Origin: Motilimonas pumila
Lineage (GTDB): Bacteria > Pseudomonadota > Gammaproteobacteria > Enterobacterales > CBDFNC01
Assembly: GCF_003596335.1 (NCBI RefSeq)
Contig: NZ_QZCH01000018.1
Span: 1 to 64,000 of the forward strand
DNA length: 64,000 bases
Direction: 5' to 3'
Shown here: positions 55,426 to 64,000 of the stretch, piece after piece
How positions within the stretch are numbered: the stretch's first letter is position 1
Layout of the letters: every line of letters starts with the position of its first letter
Notes under the pieces: model-generated
Seen by the model: the letters and a program-made list of their open reading frames with translations, nothing else
Told to the model about the DNA's origin: nothing
Databases searched by the model: none
Translations under genes and position numbers: made by a program

Positions 55426-56445
55426 CTATAACAAAGTCAGTACTCTCACCGTATCGCCTTGGTTCACTCCTAGGGCATTTGCGGTTGCTTGGTTGATCAC
55501 CACTTTACTGTGCTTGATTGCAATACTCCCACTGGCTGCAACGGCCCGGTATTGACCTAAGCTGATATTACTCATTAATAACTGTTGCCCTGCGATGGGC
55601 TGGCTAATATCGACCTGTAACCTTAAGCATGTTTGTACTGAACGAATATGCGATAAGTGGCATTGCACCGTTGGCCCAGCGTCAAAAATATCTACGTAAC
55701 CATTTGGATAAAAACCTTCTTTTTCTAACAAAGCCAGCGCCGGCTGGGTCTTATCGTGAACTTTACCTATCACCTGCTGCGCTTGTGGGCTCAATAGGCT
55801 GACGTAAATGGGGTACTTGGGCATGAGTTCAGCGATAAATTGCTTGTTACCTAAACCCGTTAAATAATCTGCGGTAGGAAAGTCGAGCGAAAAGAAGTGT
55901 TGTTCTAACCAAGCCCAAAATGGCGAACGACCATTTTCATCAGATACCCCGCGCATTTCCGCAATCACTATGCTTGCGAATAAGGCACAGTGCTCTGCCA
56001 TTAGCATAAAGCGGCAACGTGACAACAACCGACCAGCCATGCCACGGCGAAAGGCCTCTCGCACAAACAAGGTACATATTTCTGTGGTGCCAGTGTAATC
56101 GTTATTGAGGGTTAAAATCTGCGCCGCGTTATGCACGCCAAGCTGATGCGAACAATGGATAACTTGGCCAAGGTGATAATGATATAGCGGGCTATGGCTG
56201 CCTACCGCGGCTTCAATCGCTGTGGTACCAACAATTTGCTGGGTGTCGGAATCTTCACCTACCATTAAGTAATAGGCTTGAGAGGGGTTATCTAAGGTGC
56301 CAGCAAAGGAAGATTGTGATAACGCCACCTTACGCTGTAATAATGCTTCGTTAACAGGTAAGGAAGTGAAGCCAGTACCAGACTCTTTTGCAAGCACAAG
56401 GAGCTGAGCTAGATCCTCAGGTTGAATCGGTCTCACCACTATCAT
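55426..56445 (-). CDS. astA: Arginine N-succinyltransferase
   Basis: AstA transfers succinyl from succinyl-CoA to arginine, the committed step of the AST pathway. 339 residues, similar to E. coli AstA (344). It contains the GNAT-like acetyltransferase core (FVREAFRRGMAGRLL). GGAGG lies 5 nt before the ATG. The astC/argD gene is 54 bp upstream. Confidence 0.94.
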   Translation of the reverse strand: MIVVRPIQPEDLAQLLVLAKESGTGFTSLPVNEALLQRKVALSQSSFAGTLDNPSQAYYLMVGEDSDTQQIVGTTAIEAAVGSHSPLYHYHLGQVIHCSHQLGVHNAAQILTLNNDYTGTTEICTLFVREAFRRGMAGRLLSRCRFMLMAEHCALFASIVIAEMRGVSDENGRSPFWAWLEQHFFSLDFPTADYLTGLGNKQFIAELMPKYPIYVSLLSPQAQQVIGKVHDKTQPALALLEKEGFYPNGYVDIFDAGPTVQCHLSHIRSVQTCLRLQVDISQPIAGQQLLMSNISLGQYRAVAASGSIAIKHSKVVINQATANALGVNQGDTVRVLTLL

Positions 56446-56499
56446 GCTCGCCTCCTAAATCAGCCTAAGCAGTAGACGCACCTGCCTAGGCTGATATCA

Positions 56500-57741
<1,242 letters not shown>

Positions 57742-57863
57742 TCACACACAAAATAAAACACGGGCGCTTTACTAAGTATGTGGGTAAAAATAAAAATCGA
57801 CAATTTTTCCGTACTTTGTTGTTTTTCGCTGCCGCGATGAACAACGAAAACCAACAGAGTATG

Positions 57864-57930
57864 ATTATAAAGTAACGTAAATAAAACAGAATAAATAGAT
57901 AAAAAGTCAAAAAATAAGAATATTTATTCA
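57864..57930 (-). promoter_or_regulatory. Promoter region of astCAD with candidate ArgR box
   Basis: On the minus strand, TATAAT occupies 57864-57869; a transcript would start near 57857, with a 140-nt leader. GAATATTTATTCA (57918-57930) fits the ArgR box TGAATWWWWATTCA, except the first T, and would be centred near -67. It overlaps the pabA stop codon. A second adjacent box is not convincing. Confidence 0.5.
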
Positions 57931-58502
57931 CTTTGACTGATGAAGTTTTTTAACAAGGCCAAGCCTTGCTGTGACATGATGCTTTCTGGATGAAATTGCA
58001 CTCCTTGTACCGCTAACTGGCGGTGACGCAATCCCATTATCTCGTAGCGGCCTAGATGCTCGGTGTAAGCCGTGACTTCTAAACAATCAGGAAAGCTATC
58101 CGGCTCAAGTACAAGACTGTGATAGCGGGTAACGGTTAGCGGCTGACTCAGGCCATTAAATACGCCTTGTTGTTGGTGCTCAATAGGACACGTTTTACCG
58201 TGCATAACTTGTTGTGCACGCACTACATTAGCGCCGAATACTTGACCGATACTCTGGTGGCCTAAGCACACGCCTAAGAGGGGGATTTCGCCGCTAAATC
58301 GTTCAATTGCGGCAAGGGATATTCCAGCATCATCTGGCGTACACGGCCCAGGAGAAATAACGAGCTGTTGCGGCGCCATGTCGGCTATTTCTTGCAAGCT
58401 GATTTGATCATTACGCTTAACCATTGTCTCCACCCCAAGCTGAGCAAAGTACTGGTAGAGGTTGTAAGTGAATGAGTCATAGTTGTCGATCATTAACAGC
58501 AT
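57924..58502 (-). CDS. pabA: Glutamine amidotransferase, PabA/TrpG
   Basis: A 192-residue class I amidotransferase supplying ammonia for aminodeoxychorismate (folate) or anthranilate synthesis. The triad is C79 in GVCLGHQ, H171 and E173 in FHPES. It stands alone, not in a trp operon, which favours PabA. It sits upstream of the ast genes on the same strand, as in many marine gammaproteobacteria. The partner subunit PabB is not in this window. Confidence 0.9.
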   Translation of the reverse strand: MLLMIDNYDSFTYNLYQYFAQLGVETMVKRNDQISLQEIADMAPQQLVISPGPCTPDDAGISLAAIERFSGEIPLLGVCLGHQSIGQVFGANVVRAQQVMHGKTCPIEHQQQGVFNGLSQPLTVTRYHSLVLEPDSFPDCLEVTAYTEHLGRYEIMGLRHRQLAVQGVQFHPESIMSQQGLALLKNFISQSE

Positions 58503-58647
58503 AATGCAATTACTGCCTCAATGGCTCAACACTGATAACGGCTGAGCAAGCTTAAAATCAAAGGCGAAAGTATAAACCATGCCTTTTAGCGATGAAACTC
58601 TCAACTTAGGCGAAAGGCACTAATAAGGCGGACAACTTGTGGCATGA

Positions 58648-58673
58648 TTGATAAAAGTTTTAGCTTTTATCAA
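58648..58673 (+). repeat. 10-bp hairpin upstream of the 58.7-kb lipoprotein gene
   Basis: TTGATAAAAG / CTTTTATCAA separated by 6 bp, ending 20 bp before the ATG at 58694. It lies in the leader or the promoter of that gene; the role is not known. Confidence 0.55.
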
Positions 58674-58693
58674 CTTGCTTAAGGATCAAGCAG

Positions 58694-60232
58694 ATGAAAA
58701 GTCTTCAATATTTTGGCTTAAGCACAATATTGGCTATTTTATACGGTTGTGGCAATGATGGCAGTCGCAATGATGCTGTAACCATCAATGACCCAATGTT
58801 ACCTGAAACTAGCACATTAGCGAGCAGCTTGTTTACCATTTCAGGGCCAACAACCGCGTTACAAGACAGCCAGTTTCGCTTAACGCTGCATACTGATACT
58901 CAACTTGAAGCCATCCGCTGGCAACAGCTCAGTGGCCCCACAGTATCACTGCAAGAAACCACTCCAGGCACGGTAGACGTCATCACCCCAGCCAATAATT
59001 TCGACAGCCAAATCACCATTGCGGCAAGTGTAAGCAATGACCAAGGAGAAAGCTTACAGCAACAAATAACAATACAAGTGCAAGGCTACAAACTGGCCAG
59101 CATTGAAGACCTGACTTATCAAGGCGCTTTTCGCCTCGACTCTGCGACTCACGGTGACTCAACTGCTAGCTACAGTAATGGCGCCATTGCCTACAATCCG
59201 AATAATCACAGTATTTTTTATGTCGGCCATCAGTATCACCAAGCGATTGCTGAATTTCCTATCCCAGAGCTGGTAAAACAGCCCTCAGTCGAGGAGGATA
59301 TTCGCTTACTAAACACCAGCTATCCATCACAAGACTTTGTCACTATTTTAGATAAACAGCCCGAAGGTAACCCAGAAAACCTTAACCGAACCACAGGCAT
59401 TCAGTTTTATAACAATCACATTTATGCCAACTACGCGGTGTATTACGATGCGCCTGGCGATACAAAAGACACCAGCTTGGTGATCAGTGGAGTTGATGAC
59501 TTAGCAAACCTGCAAGTATCCTCGATTTATGAAATGGAAGGTGCAGTGCACAGTGCAGGATGGATCTCAGCCATGCCACAAGTGTGGCAAGACTACTTTG
59601 GCTATAGCCACCTTGCCGGTTACGCCAGTAACTTAGCTATCAACTCTCGTTCTAGTATTGGCCCCACCGCCTTCTTGATGAACTTACAAGATTGGCACTC
59701 AACCGACACAGATAAGATCCCGACCGAAGCGTTAATGGACTTTGGTTTACGCCATCAGATCCACCCCGAGCGCTACAATGAAAGTGGTGATAATAATCTC
59801 TGGACCGAACTGTCAGAAGCTCACCATGGTTTTATTGTTCCAGGCACTTATACCTACATGGTCATTGGGCGCTCAGGCGGCCACCATTCAGGCCTTGGCT
59901 ATAAAATCACTCAAAATAATGGCCATACTTGCGGTGGCCCTTGCGCTTATGACTCACGGGACTATTACAATTATTACTGGTTGTTTGATATGAAGGATAT
60001 GATAGCCGTGCAGCAGGGTGTTAAACAAGCTTACGAAATACGTCCTTACGATTACGGCTTGCTTGATACGCCGTATAAAAACTTACAAATGGCGCCTGAG
60101 AAAGTAAACCTTATCAGTGGCGCCAATTACGACGCGGCGAGCAATCAACTATTTGTGGTACTCAAAGGGGCTGGGCAATTAGGTCACTATGATAACCCGC
60201 CGGTGATTCTGGTTTACCAAATAGGCCAATAA
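58694..60232 (+). CDS. Large lipoprotein with Ig/PKD-like domain, unrecognised
   Basis: A 512-residue predicted lipoprotein (lipobox ILYGC, Cys19). Residues about 45-135 have the spacing and pattern (WQQLSGPTVSL) of a PKD/Ig-like domain. The remaining 375 residues are rich in Tyr, Asp and Gly and contain a CGGPC pair; they might form a beta-propeller, but I do not recognise the family. It is flanked by a hairpin and a terminator, so it is a single-gene unit. AAGGAT lies 7 nt before the ATG. Confidence 0.7.
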   Translation: MKSLQYFGLSTILAILYGCGNDGSRNDAVTINDPMLPETSTLASSLFTISGPTTALQDSQFRLTLHTDTQLEAIRWQQLSGPTVSLQETTPGTVDVITPANNFDSQITIAASVSNDQGESLQQQITIQVQGYKLASIEDLTYQGAFRLDSATHGDSTASYSNGAIAYNPNNHSIFYVGHQYHQAIAEFPIPELVKQPSVEEDIRLLNTSYPSQDFVTILDKQPEGNPENLNRTTGIQFYNNHIYANYAVYYDAPGDTKDTSLVISGVDDLANLQVSSIYEMEGAVHSAGWISAMPQVWQDYFGYSHLAGYASNLAINSRSSIGPTAFLMNLQDWHSTDTDKIPTEALMDFGLRHQIHPERYNESGDNNLWTELSEAHHGFIVPGTYTYMVIGRSGGHHSGLGYKITQNNGHTCGGPCAYDSRDYYNYYWLFDMKDMIAVQQGVKQAYEIRPYDYGLLDTPYKNLQMAPEKVNLISGANYDAASNQLFVVLKGAGQLGHYDNPPVILVYQIGQ

Positions 60233-60240
60233 AAGGCGTA

Positions 60241-60270
60241 AAAAAACCAGCTCGAAAGCTGGCTTTTATT
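60241..60270. terminator. Terminator after the large lipoprotein
   Basis: CCAGCT-CGAA-AGCTGG flanked by A-rich left and T-rich right sequence, so it can serve both this gene and convergent trpS. Confidence 0.8.
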
Positions 60271-60296
60271 TTTAGATCAAGGTGTTATTGAGTTAG

Positions 60297-61301
60297 CTAG
60301 GGCTTAGCGATAAAGCCTACTGCGTCATAAGCGGCCTTAAGTGTTACTTGCGCTTTAGCAGAGGCTTTTTCAGCCCCCAGTTTCATAATGCGCTCAAGCT
60401 CAGTCTGGTCTTCACGGATTTCTCTGAAGCGGGCTTGGATTGGCTCAATCATAGCCACTACCGCTTCTGCCGTGTCTTTTTTCAAATGACCATACATTTT
60501 GTCTTCGTATGCCGGCACTAGGCTTTCAATGCTATTACCCGTAGCAACGGATAGCAGGGTAAGCAAGTTAGACACGCCTGGTTTTTCAGTTGTATCGTAG
60601 TAAATACGTGCTTGCTCATCAGAATCTGTCACCGCACGTTTAAGCTTTTTCTCAATTTTCTTTGGCTCATCTAGCAGCATGACGTAAGCGCTTGGGTTTT
60701 CGTCAGACTTTGACATTTTCTTGGTCGGATCTTGCAAGCTCATGACTCGCGCACCCACCTCTGGAATGTAAGGATCCGGAATAGTAAACACGTCGCCATA
60801 AAGATTATTAAAGCGATTGGCTATGTCGCGCGTGAGCTCTAAGTGTTGCTTCTGATCTTCCCCTACTGGCACTTTCGTCGCTTGGTACAACAAGATATCA
60901 GCAGCTTGTAATGCCGGGTATGAGAATAAGCCAACATTGATGTTGTTTGCATGCTTCGATGACTTGTCTTTAAACTGGGTCATGCGATTTAGCTCACCCA
61001 TTTGGGTGTAACAGTTTAATACCCAAGCCAGTTGTGCGTGCTCAATTACTTGTGATTGTACAAACAAGGCTGACTTTTCAACGTCGATGCCACAAGCCGT
61101 GTACAAGGCAACACCGTCCAGTACACGTTCACGCAGCTGCGCAGGATCTTGGCGTACGGTAATGGCATGTAAATCGGCCAACATGAAGAAGCAATCATGG
61201 TCTTGTTGTAAGGTTCGCCACTGATTGATAGCACCAATATAGTTACCTATTGTCATGCCACCGGTTGGCTGAATGCCACTTAATACAACTGGGTTTGCCA
61301 T
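60297..61301 (-). CDS. trpS: Tryptophanyl-tRNA synthetase
   Basis: TrpS charges tRNA-Trp. 334 residues, class I fold. The HIGH-type motif is TGGMTIGN near the start, and KKMSKSDEN is the KMSKS loop. It is last in the order dam, (DUF3124), rpe, gph, trpS, which is a conserved gammaproteobacterial cluster; gph is 20 bp upstream. Confidence 0.96.
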   Translation of the reverse strand: MANPVVLSGIQPTGGMTIGNYIGAINQWRTLQQDHDCFFMLADLHAITVRQDPAQLRERVLDGVALYTACGIDVEKSALFVQSQVIEHAQLAWVLNCYTQMGELNRMTQFKDKSSKHANNINVGLFSYPALQAADILLYQATKVPVGEDQKQHLELTRDIANRFNNLYGDVFTIPDPYIPEVGARVMSLQDPTKKMSKSDENPSAYVMLLDEPKKIEKKLKRAVTDSDEQARIYYDTTEKPGVSNLLTLLSVATGNSIESLVPAYEDKMYGHLKKDTAEAVVAMIEPIQARFREIREDQTELERIMKLGAEKASAKAQVTLKAAYDAVGFIAKP

Positions 61302-61321
61302 TAACTTCTTCCTCTGTCTTG

Positions 61322-62017
61322 TTAAGCTGAAACTTCACATTGCAGTGAGTTCAGAATTTCCGCAATATTATCCAATACCAAATCTGGCTCAGATAGGCTG
61401 ATATCTTCGCCGTAGTTATAGCCGTAGGTCAAGCCTGCAACCCGCATATTGGCCGCTTTTGCCGCTAATATGTCATTTTTAGAATCGCCAACCATTAAAG
61501 TTTGCTCAACCGCACTGCCCAGCGTTTCACAAGCGTGTAGCAACGGGGCTGGGTCAGGCTTTCTCACCGGTAAGCTGTCACCGGCTAACACCAAGTCAAA
61601 GAAGCCACTGAGGCTATAATCTGACAAAATATCTTGCATATACACGCCAGGCTTATTGGTCACAATGGCAAGCTTATAGCCTACTTGTTTAAGGCTAATT
61701 AGAGTCGAACGCACATCAGGATACAAGACTGACTTTTGGCTTAAACAAGCCTTGTAAAATTGCTTGAATAACGTATGTGCCTTTGCCAACTCTTGCTCGT
61801 CAATATTATTTGCCACTTCACTGGAGCCAGATAACGCACGTTGCAATAATACGTTGGCGCCATTGCCAACCCAGCCTCGTACTATGTCTTCTGCAAAGGT
61901 GTCTCGCCCGAGCGCGGCTAACGTTTGATTCACCGCTTGTGCAAGATCGGGAGCACTATCGAGTAAGGTACCGTCTAAATCAAACAATACCGTATTAATT
62001 TTTGAGTAATCTGCCAT
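61322..62017 (-). CDS. gph: Phosphoglycolate phosphatase
   Basis: Gph removes phosphoglycolate, formed during DNA repair. A 231-residue HAD hydrolase with D13 and D15 in FDLDGT, plus VTNK and GDSKNDI motifs. It overlaps rpe by 1 bp (stop and start share a base), so the two are translationally coupled. Confidence 0.94.
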   Translation of the reverse strand: MADYSKINTVLFDLDGTLLDSAPDLAQAVNQTLAALGRDTFAEDIVRGWVGNGANVLLQRALSGSSEVANNIDEQELAKAHTLFKQFYKACLSQKSVLYPDVRSTLISLKQVGYKLAIVTNKPGVYMQDILSDYSLSGFFDLVLAGDSLPVRKPDPAPLLHACETLGSAVEQTLMVGDSKNDILAAKAANMRVAGLTYGYNYGEDISLSEPDLVLDNIAEILNSLQCEVSA

Positions 62018-62688
62018 TATTTCACTTTCGCTAGTTCGCTGCGCATTTGACTGATCACAGCTTGATAATCGGGTTGATTGAAAATCGCAGAGCCAGCAAC
62101 AAACATGTCAGCCCCTGCAGCCGCAATTTCAGCAATGTTATTCACGTTCACACCGCCGTCAATTTCTAAACGAATGTCACGACCACTTTGATCAATCAAT
62201 GCCCGGGCTTGACGTAATTTATCAAGCGTGCCAGGGATGAATGACTGACCACCAAACCCAGGGTTTACCGACATCAGCAAAATAACATCTACCTTATCCA
62301 TGACGTGCTCTAAGCAGTGCAAAGGCGTCGCAGGATTAAATACAAGACCAGCCTGACAGCCGCTGTCTTTGATAAGCTGTAGTGAACGGTCGATGTGTTC
62401 ACTGGCTTCAGGATGAAACGTAATAATTGACGCTCCAGCTTTAGCAAAATCAGGAATGATACGGTCAACCGGTTTCACCATTAAGTGAACATCGATAGGC
62501 GCAGTGACACCATGATCACGTAATGCTTGGCATACCATTGGGCCTATCGTGAGGTTAGGCACATAGTGATTATCCATCACATCAAAATGCACGACGTCGG
62601 CACCGGCTGCTAATACGTTATCGACTTCTTCTCCCAATTTCGCAAAATTAGCAGACAGAATAGAAGGAGCAATTAAAAAATCTTTCAT
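62017..62688 (-). CDS. rpe: Ribulose-phosphate 3-epimerase
   Basis: Rpe interconverts ribulose 5-phosphate and xylulose 5-phosphate. 223 residues of TIM-barrel fold: APSILSANF start, [10 protein letters not shown], and the phosphate loop [12 protein letters not shown]. First gene of the rpe-gph-trpS unit here. It is followed upstream, in the divergent direction, by the DUF2970 gene. Confidence 0.96.
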   Translation of the reverse strand: MKDFLIAPSILSANFAKLGEEVDNVLAAGADVVHFDVMDNHYVPNLTIGPMVCQALRDHGVTAPIDVHLMVKPVDRIIPDFAKAGASIITFHPEASEHIDRSLQLIKDSGCQAGLVFNPATPLHCLEHVMDKVDVILLMSVNPGFGGQSFIPGTLDKLRQARALIDQSGRDIRLEIDGGVNVNNIAEIAAAGADMFVAGSAIFNQPDYQAVISQMRSELAKVK

Positions 62689-62807
62689 TATCGTGTTCTC
62701 ATGGTGGGGATCAGGCGCATTTTACCTAAGCCTTGTGTAACTCGCCAGTATTGTTTAATTTAGCGCCATAGCCAAAAATCACCAACGGGCTAAAATCAAG
62801 GAATAAG

Positions 62808-63008
62808 ATGAATAAAGATACTGGATCAGGCTTAGTTAGTAGTTTTAAAAGCGCTTGTGCCGCGCTTTTTGGCGTGCAATCAGAGCAAAATAGAAAAGCA
62901 GATTTTAAGCGCCCGTCACCGTGGCGCTTTATTTTTGCTGGTGTTATCGCCTTAATGGTCTTTATTGGCGTTTTGCTGGTGGTGGTACAATGGGTGCTTA
63001 GTCACTAA
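62808..63008 (+). CDS. DUF2970 family membrane protein
   Basis: A 66-residue protein of the DUF2970 family: an amphipathic N-terminal region (SFKSACAALFGVQ), then a single C-terminal membrane helix (about 42-63). Function unknown. It is inserted in the otherwise conserved dam-rpe stretch, on the opposite strand. Confidence 0.82.
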   Translation: MNKDTGSGLVSSFKSACAALFGVQSEQNRKADFKRPSPWRFIFAGVIALMVFIGVLLVVVQWVLSH

Positions 63009-63052
63009 ATCCCTCCCCAAAGCCGCCCAAGTTTATTTCGTGCAGAGGCTAT

Positions 63053-63613
63053 TTACTGTGGTAGGTGTTCGCCTCGACTAGTAAAAGAGATATTTTTTCC
63101 AAGCCCAGAGCCAACCATCACAGCTTCAAAAATCGGCGCGCTTGCGCCTTCCGGTTTCGACCAAGTGATAAGAAAATTGGCTCCGGCTCCACCACTAATA
63201 TCGGTTTTCTCAGATAAATACTCAGAGCTAGCCATCGCATTTAGCTGGTAAGGCTGCTCCACGTATTGCTGTACTGAGTGCCCCTTAGTATCGAAGTATT
63301 CAACGCTATGAATATTAATGCCTAACTGAGGGTCTGTATTTCTTACCGTCAAGGTACTTTCCAATAAAACGGCTTGCCCACCTTTTACATAAATATGGGA
63401 GTATACCGGAACATAGCTGCGCTGCAGTTTGCCATTAGTCAGTCCCGCTTGCGGCTGGCTAATGTCTCTCTGTGTTTGCTGCGCTTGATGACTTAGCTTC
63501 TCTTCAATGCTATCCATTGAGCGCACAATATGGCCAAGGTAATAAGAAAAACCCACTATGATGACCATAGCAACAAGGGCAACTAATTGGACCGCCAACT
63601 TATTGGATTTCAT
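63053..63613 (-). CDS. DUF3124 family protein
   Basis: A 186-residue protein with one N-terminal membrane helix and a periplasmic beta-rich domain of the DUF3124 family (YVPVYSHIY, then STLTVRNTD). Function unknown. ATG 63613 follows AGGAGT; the longer frame to 63646 has no site. It lies between rpe and dam. Confidence 0.82.
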   Translation of the reverse strand: MKSNKLAVQLVALVAMVIIVGFSYYLGHIVRSMDSIEEKLSHQAQQTQRDISQPQAGLTNGKLQRSYVPVYSHIYVKGGQAVLLESTLTVRNTDPQLGINIHSVEYFDTKGHSVQQYVEQPYQLNAMASSEYLSEKTDISGGAGANFLITWSKPEGASAPIFEAVMVGSGLGKNISFTSRGEHLPQ

Positions 63614-63776
63614 TCGTTTTACTCCTACGTAGCCCGCTTGAAACAATGAGCATTTATTGCCTCAGGCCCACAAGCAAAGTTATTAAAATTAGCAACTTAG
63701 ATACTATAGCAAGATGCCAAGCAAGACGCATTGACTCACCGCAAAGCAATGATTTAATGTCCTTCTAGGCGCAACC

Positions 63777-64000
63777 CTAAACGTTTTGTTGGCCATCATA
63801 CAATGCCATCACTTCATCTACCTTAATACGCCCTTGACCTTTGCGACTGATGGTACGTTGCACTTTCACAAGATCTAACTTATCTGCAGAACGATAAAGC
63901 TGCTTAGTAAAGTCTACATAGTGATTTGAAATAAGCGTAGAAATACCTTTTTCACGAGCCGCTACAGCGCACTCAACTAACCGCAACTGCTCCTTCTCGG
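63777..64000 (-). CDS. dam: DNA adenine methyltransferase, C-terminal part
   Basis: The window ends inside this gene. The visible 74 codons match the Dam C-terminus: an LISNH segment, then VKVQRTISRKGQ, then KVDEVMALY. Dam methylates adenine in GATC and serves mismatch repair and replication timing. The 5' part and the catalytic DPPY motif lie beyond 64000. An apparent TTG start near 63986 is internal. Order dam, rpe, gph, trpS agrees with enterobacteria. Confidence 0.88.
   Translation of the reverse strand, partial: EKEQLRLVECAVAAREKGISTLISNHYVDFTKQLYRSADKLDLVKVQRTISRKGQGRIKVDEVMALYDGQQNV

Overview
This window is a stretch of ordinary chromosome from a gammaproteobacterium, most likely a marine member of the Alteromonadales. 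I cannot name the genus. The evidence is protein similarity and gene order. The left third keeps the enterobacterial order orn, rsgA, psd, mscM, epmA, frdABCD, efp, epmB. The right end keeps trpS, gph, rpe, dam. The middle carries families typical of marine gammaproteobacteria (DUF3087, DUF2799, DUF4404, DUF2970, DUF3124, a YfiR/YfiN pair). I see no rRNA, insertion sequence, prophage block or CRISPR array. The only tRNA is a tRNA-Gly at the left edge.

Layout. 1-8.6 kb: tRNA-Gly, orn, rsgA, psd, an EamA transporter, a large MscM/MscK-type channel and a DASS anion transporter. 8.7-15.1 kb: a complex histidine kinase with its single-domain response regulator, a eukaryotic-type S-adenosylmethionine decarboxylase, DUF4404, and a YfiR-YfiN c-di-GMP module. 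15.2-24.5 kb: epmA, frdABCD behind a near-consensus FNR site, a GAF protein, a chemoreceptor, then efp and epmB. 24.5-33.2 kb: small motility, PilZ and DUF genes, rluA, a binding protein and ClsC-like phospholipase D operon flanked by two DUF2799 lipoproteins, a GH84-like glycosidase, and a SieB-family protein. 33.3-42.6 kb: a MOSC-reductase fusion, a degenerate HAD protein, mgsA, an AroG-type DAHP synthase, an ABC exporter, and a LysE exporter divergent from a MocR regulator. 42.5-43.0 kb: a tandem array of ten 43-45 bp units that begins inside the last codons of the MocR gene. 43.1-53.1 kb: a secreted protein, ppnP, a DsbA-like lipoprotein, two tandem LysR genes, a DUF2157 protein, glpX, msrA, and a dehydrogenase divergent from a second MocR. 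53.1-58.5 kb: pabA, then the arginine succinyltransferase genes astC/argD-astA-astD with a DUF1338 gene. 58.7-64 kb: a large unrecognised lipoprotein, trpS, gph, rpe, DUF2970, DUF3124 and the 3' part of dam.

How it works together. EF-P and two of its modifying enzymes (EpmA, EpmB) are all present. FrdABCD provides anaerobic fumarate respiration. The ast genes cover steps 1, 3 and 4 of arginine catabolism; astB and astE are not here. Several genes point to c-di-GMP and chemotaxis control (YfiN, PilZ, chemoreceptor, a putative motility protein). The least expected items are the eukaryotic-type AdoMet decarboxylase, the stop-codon-derived tandem array, the GH84 protein without a signal peptide, and the likely ATT start of the binding-protein gene.
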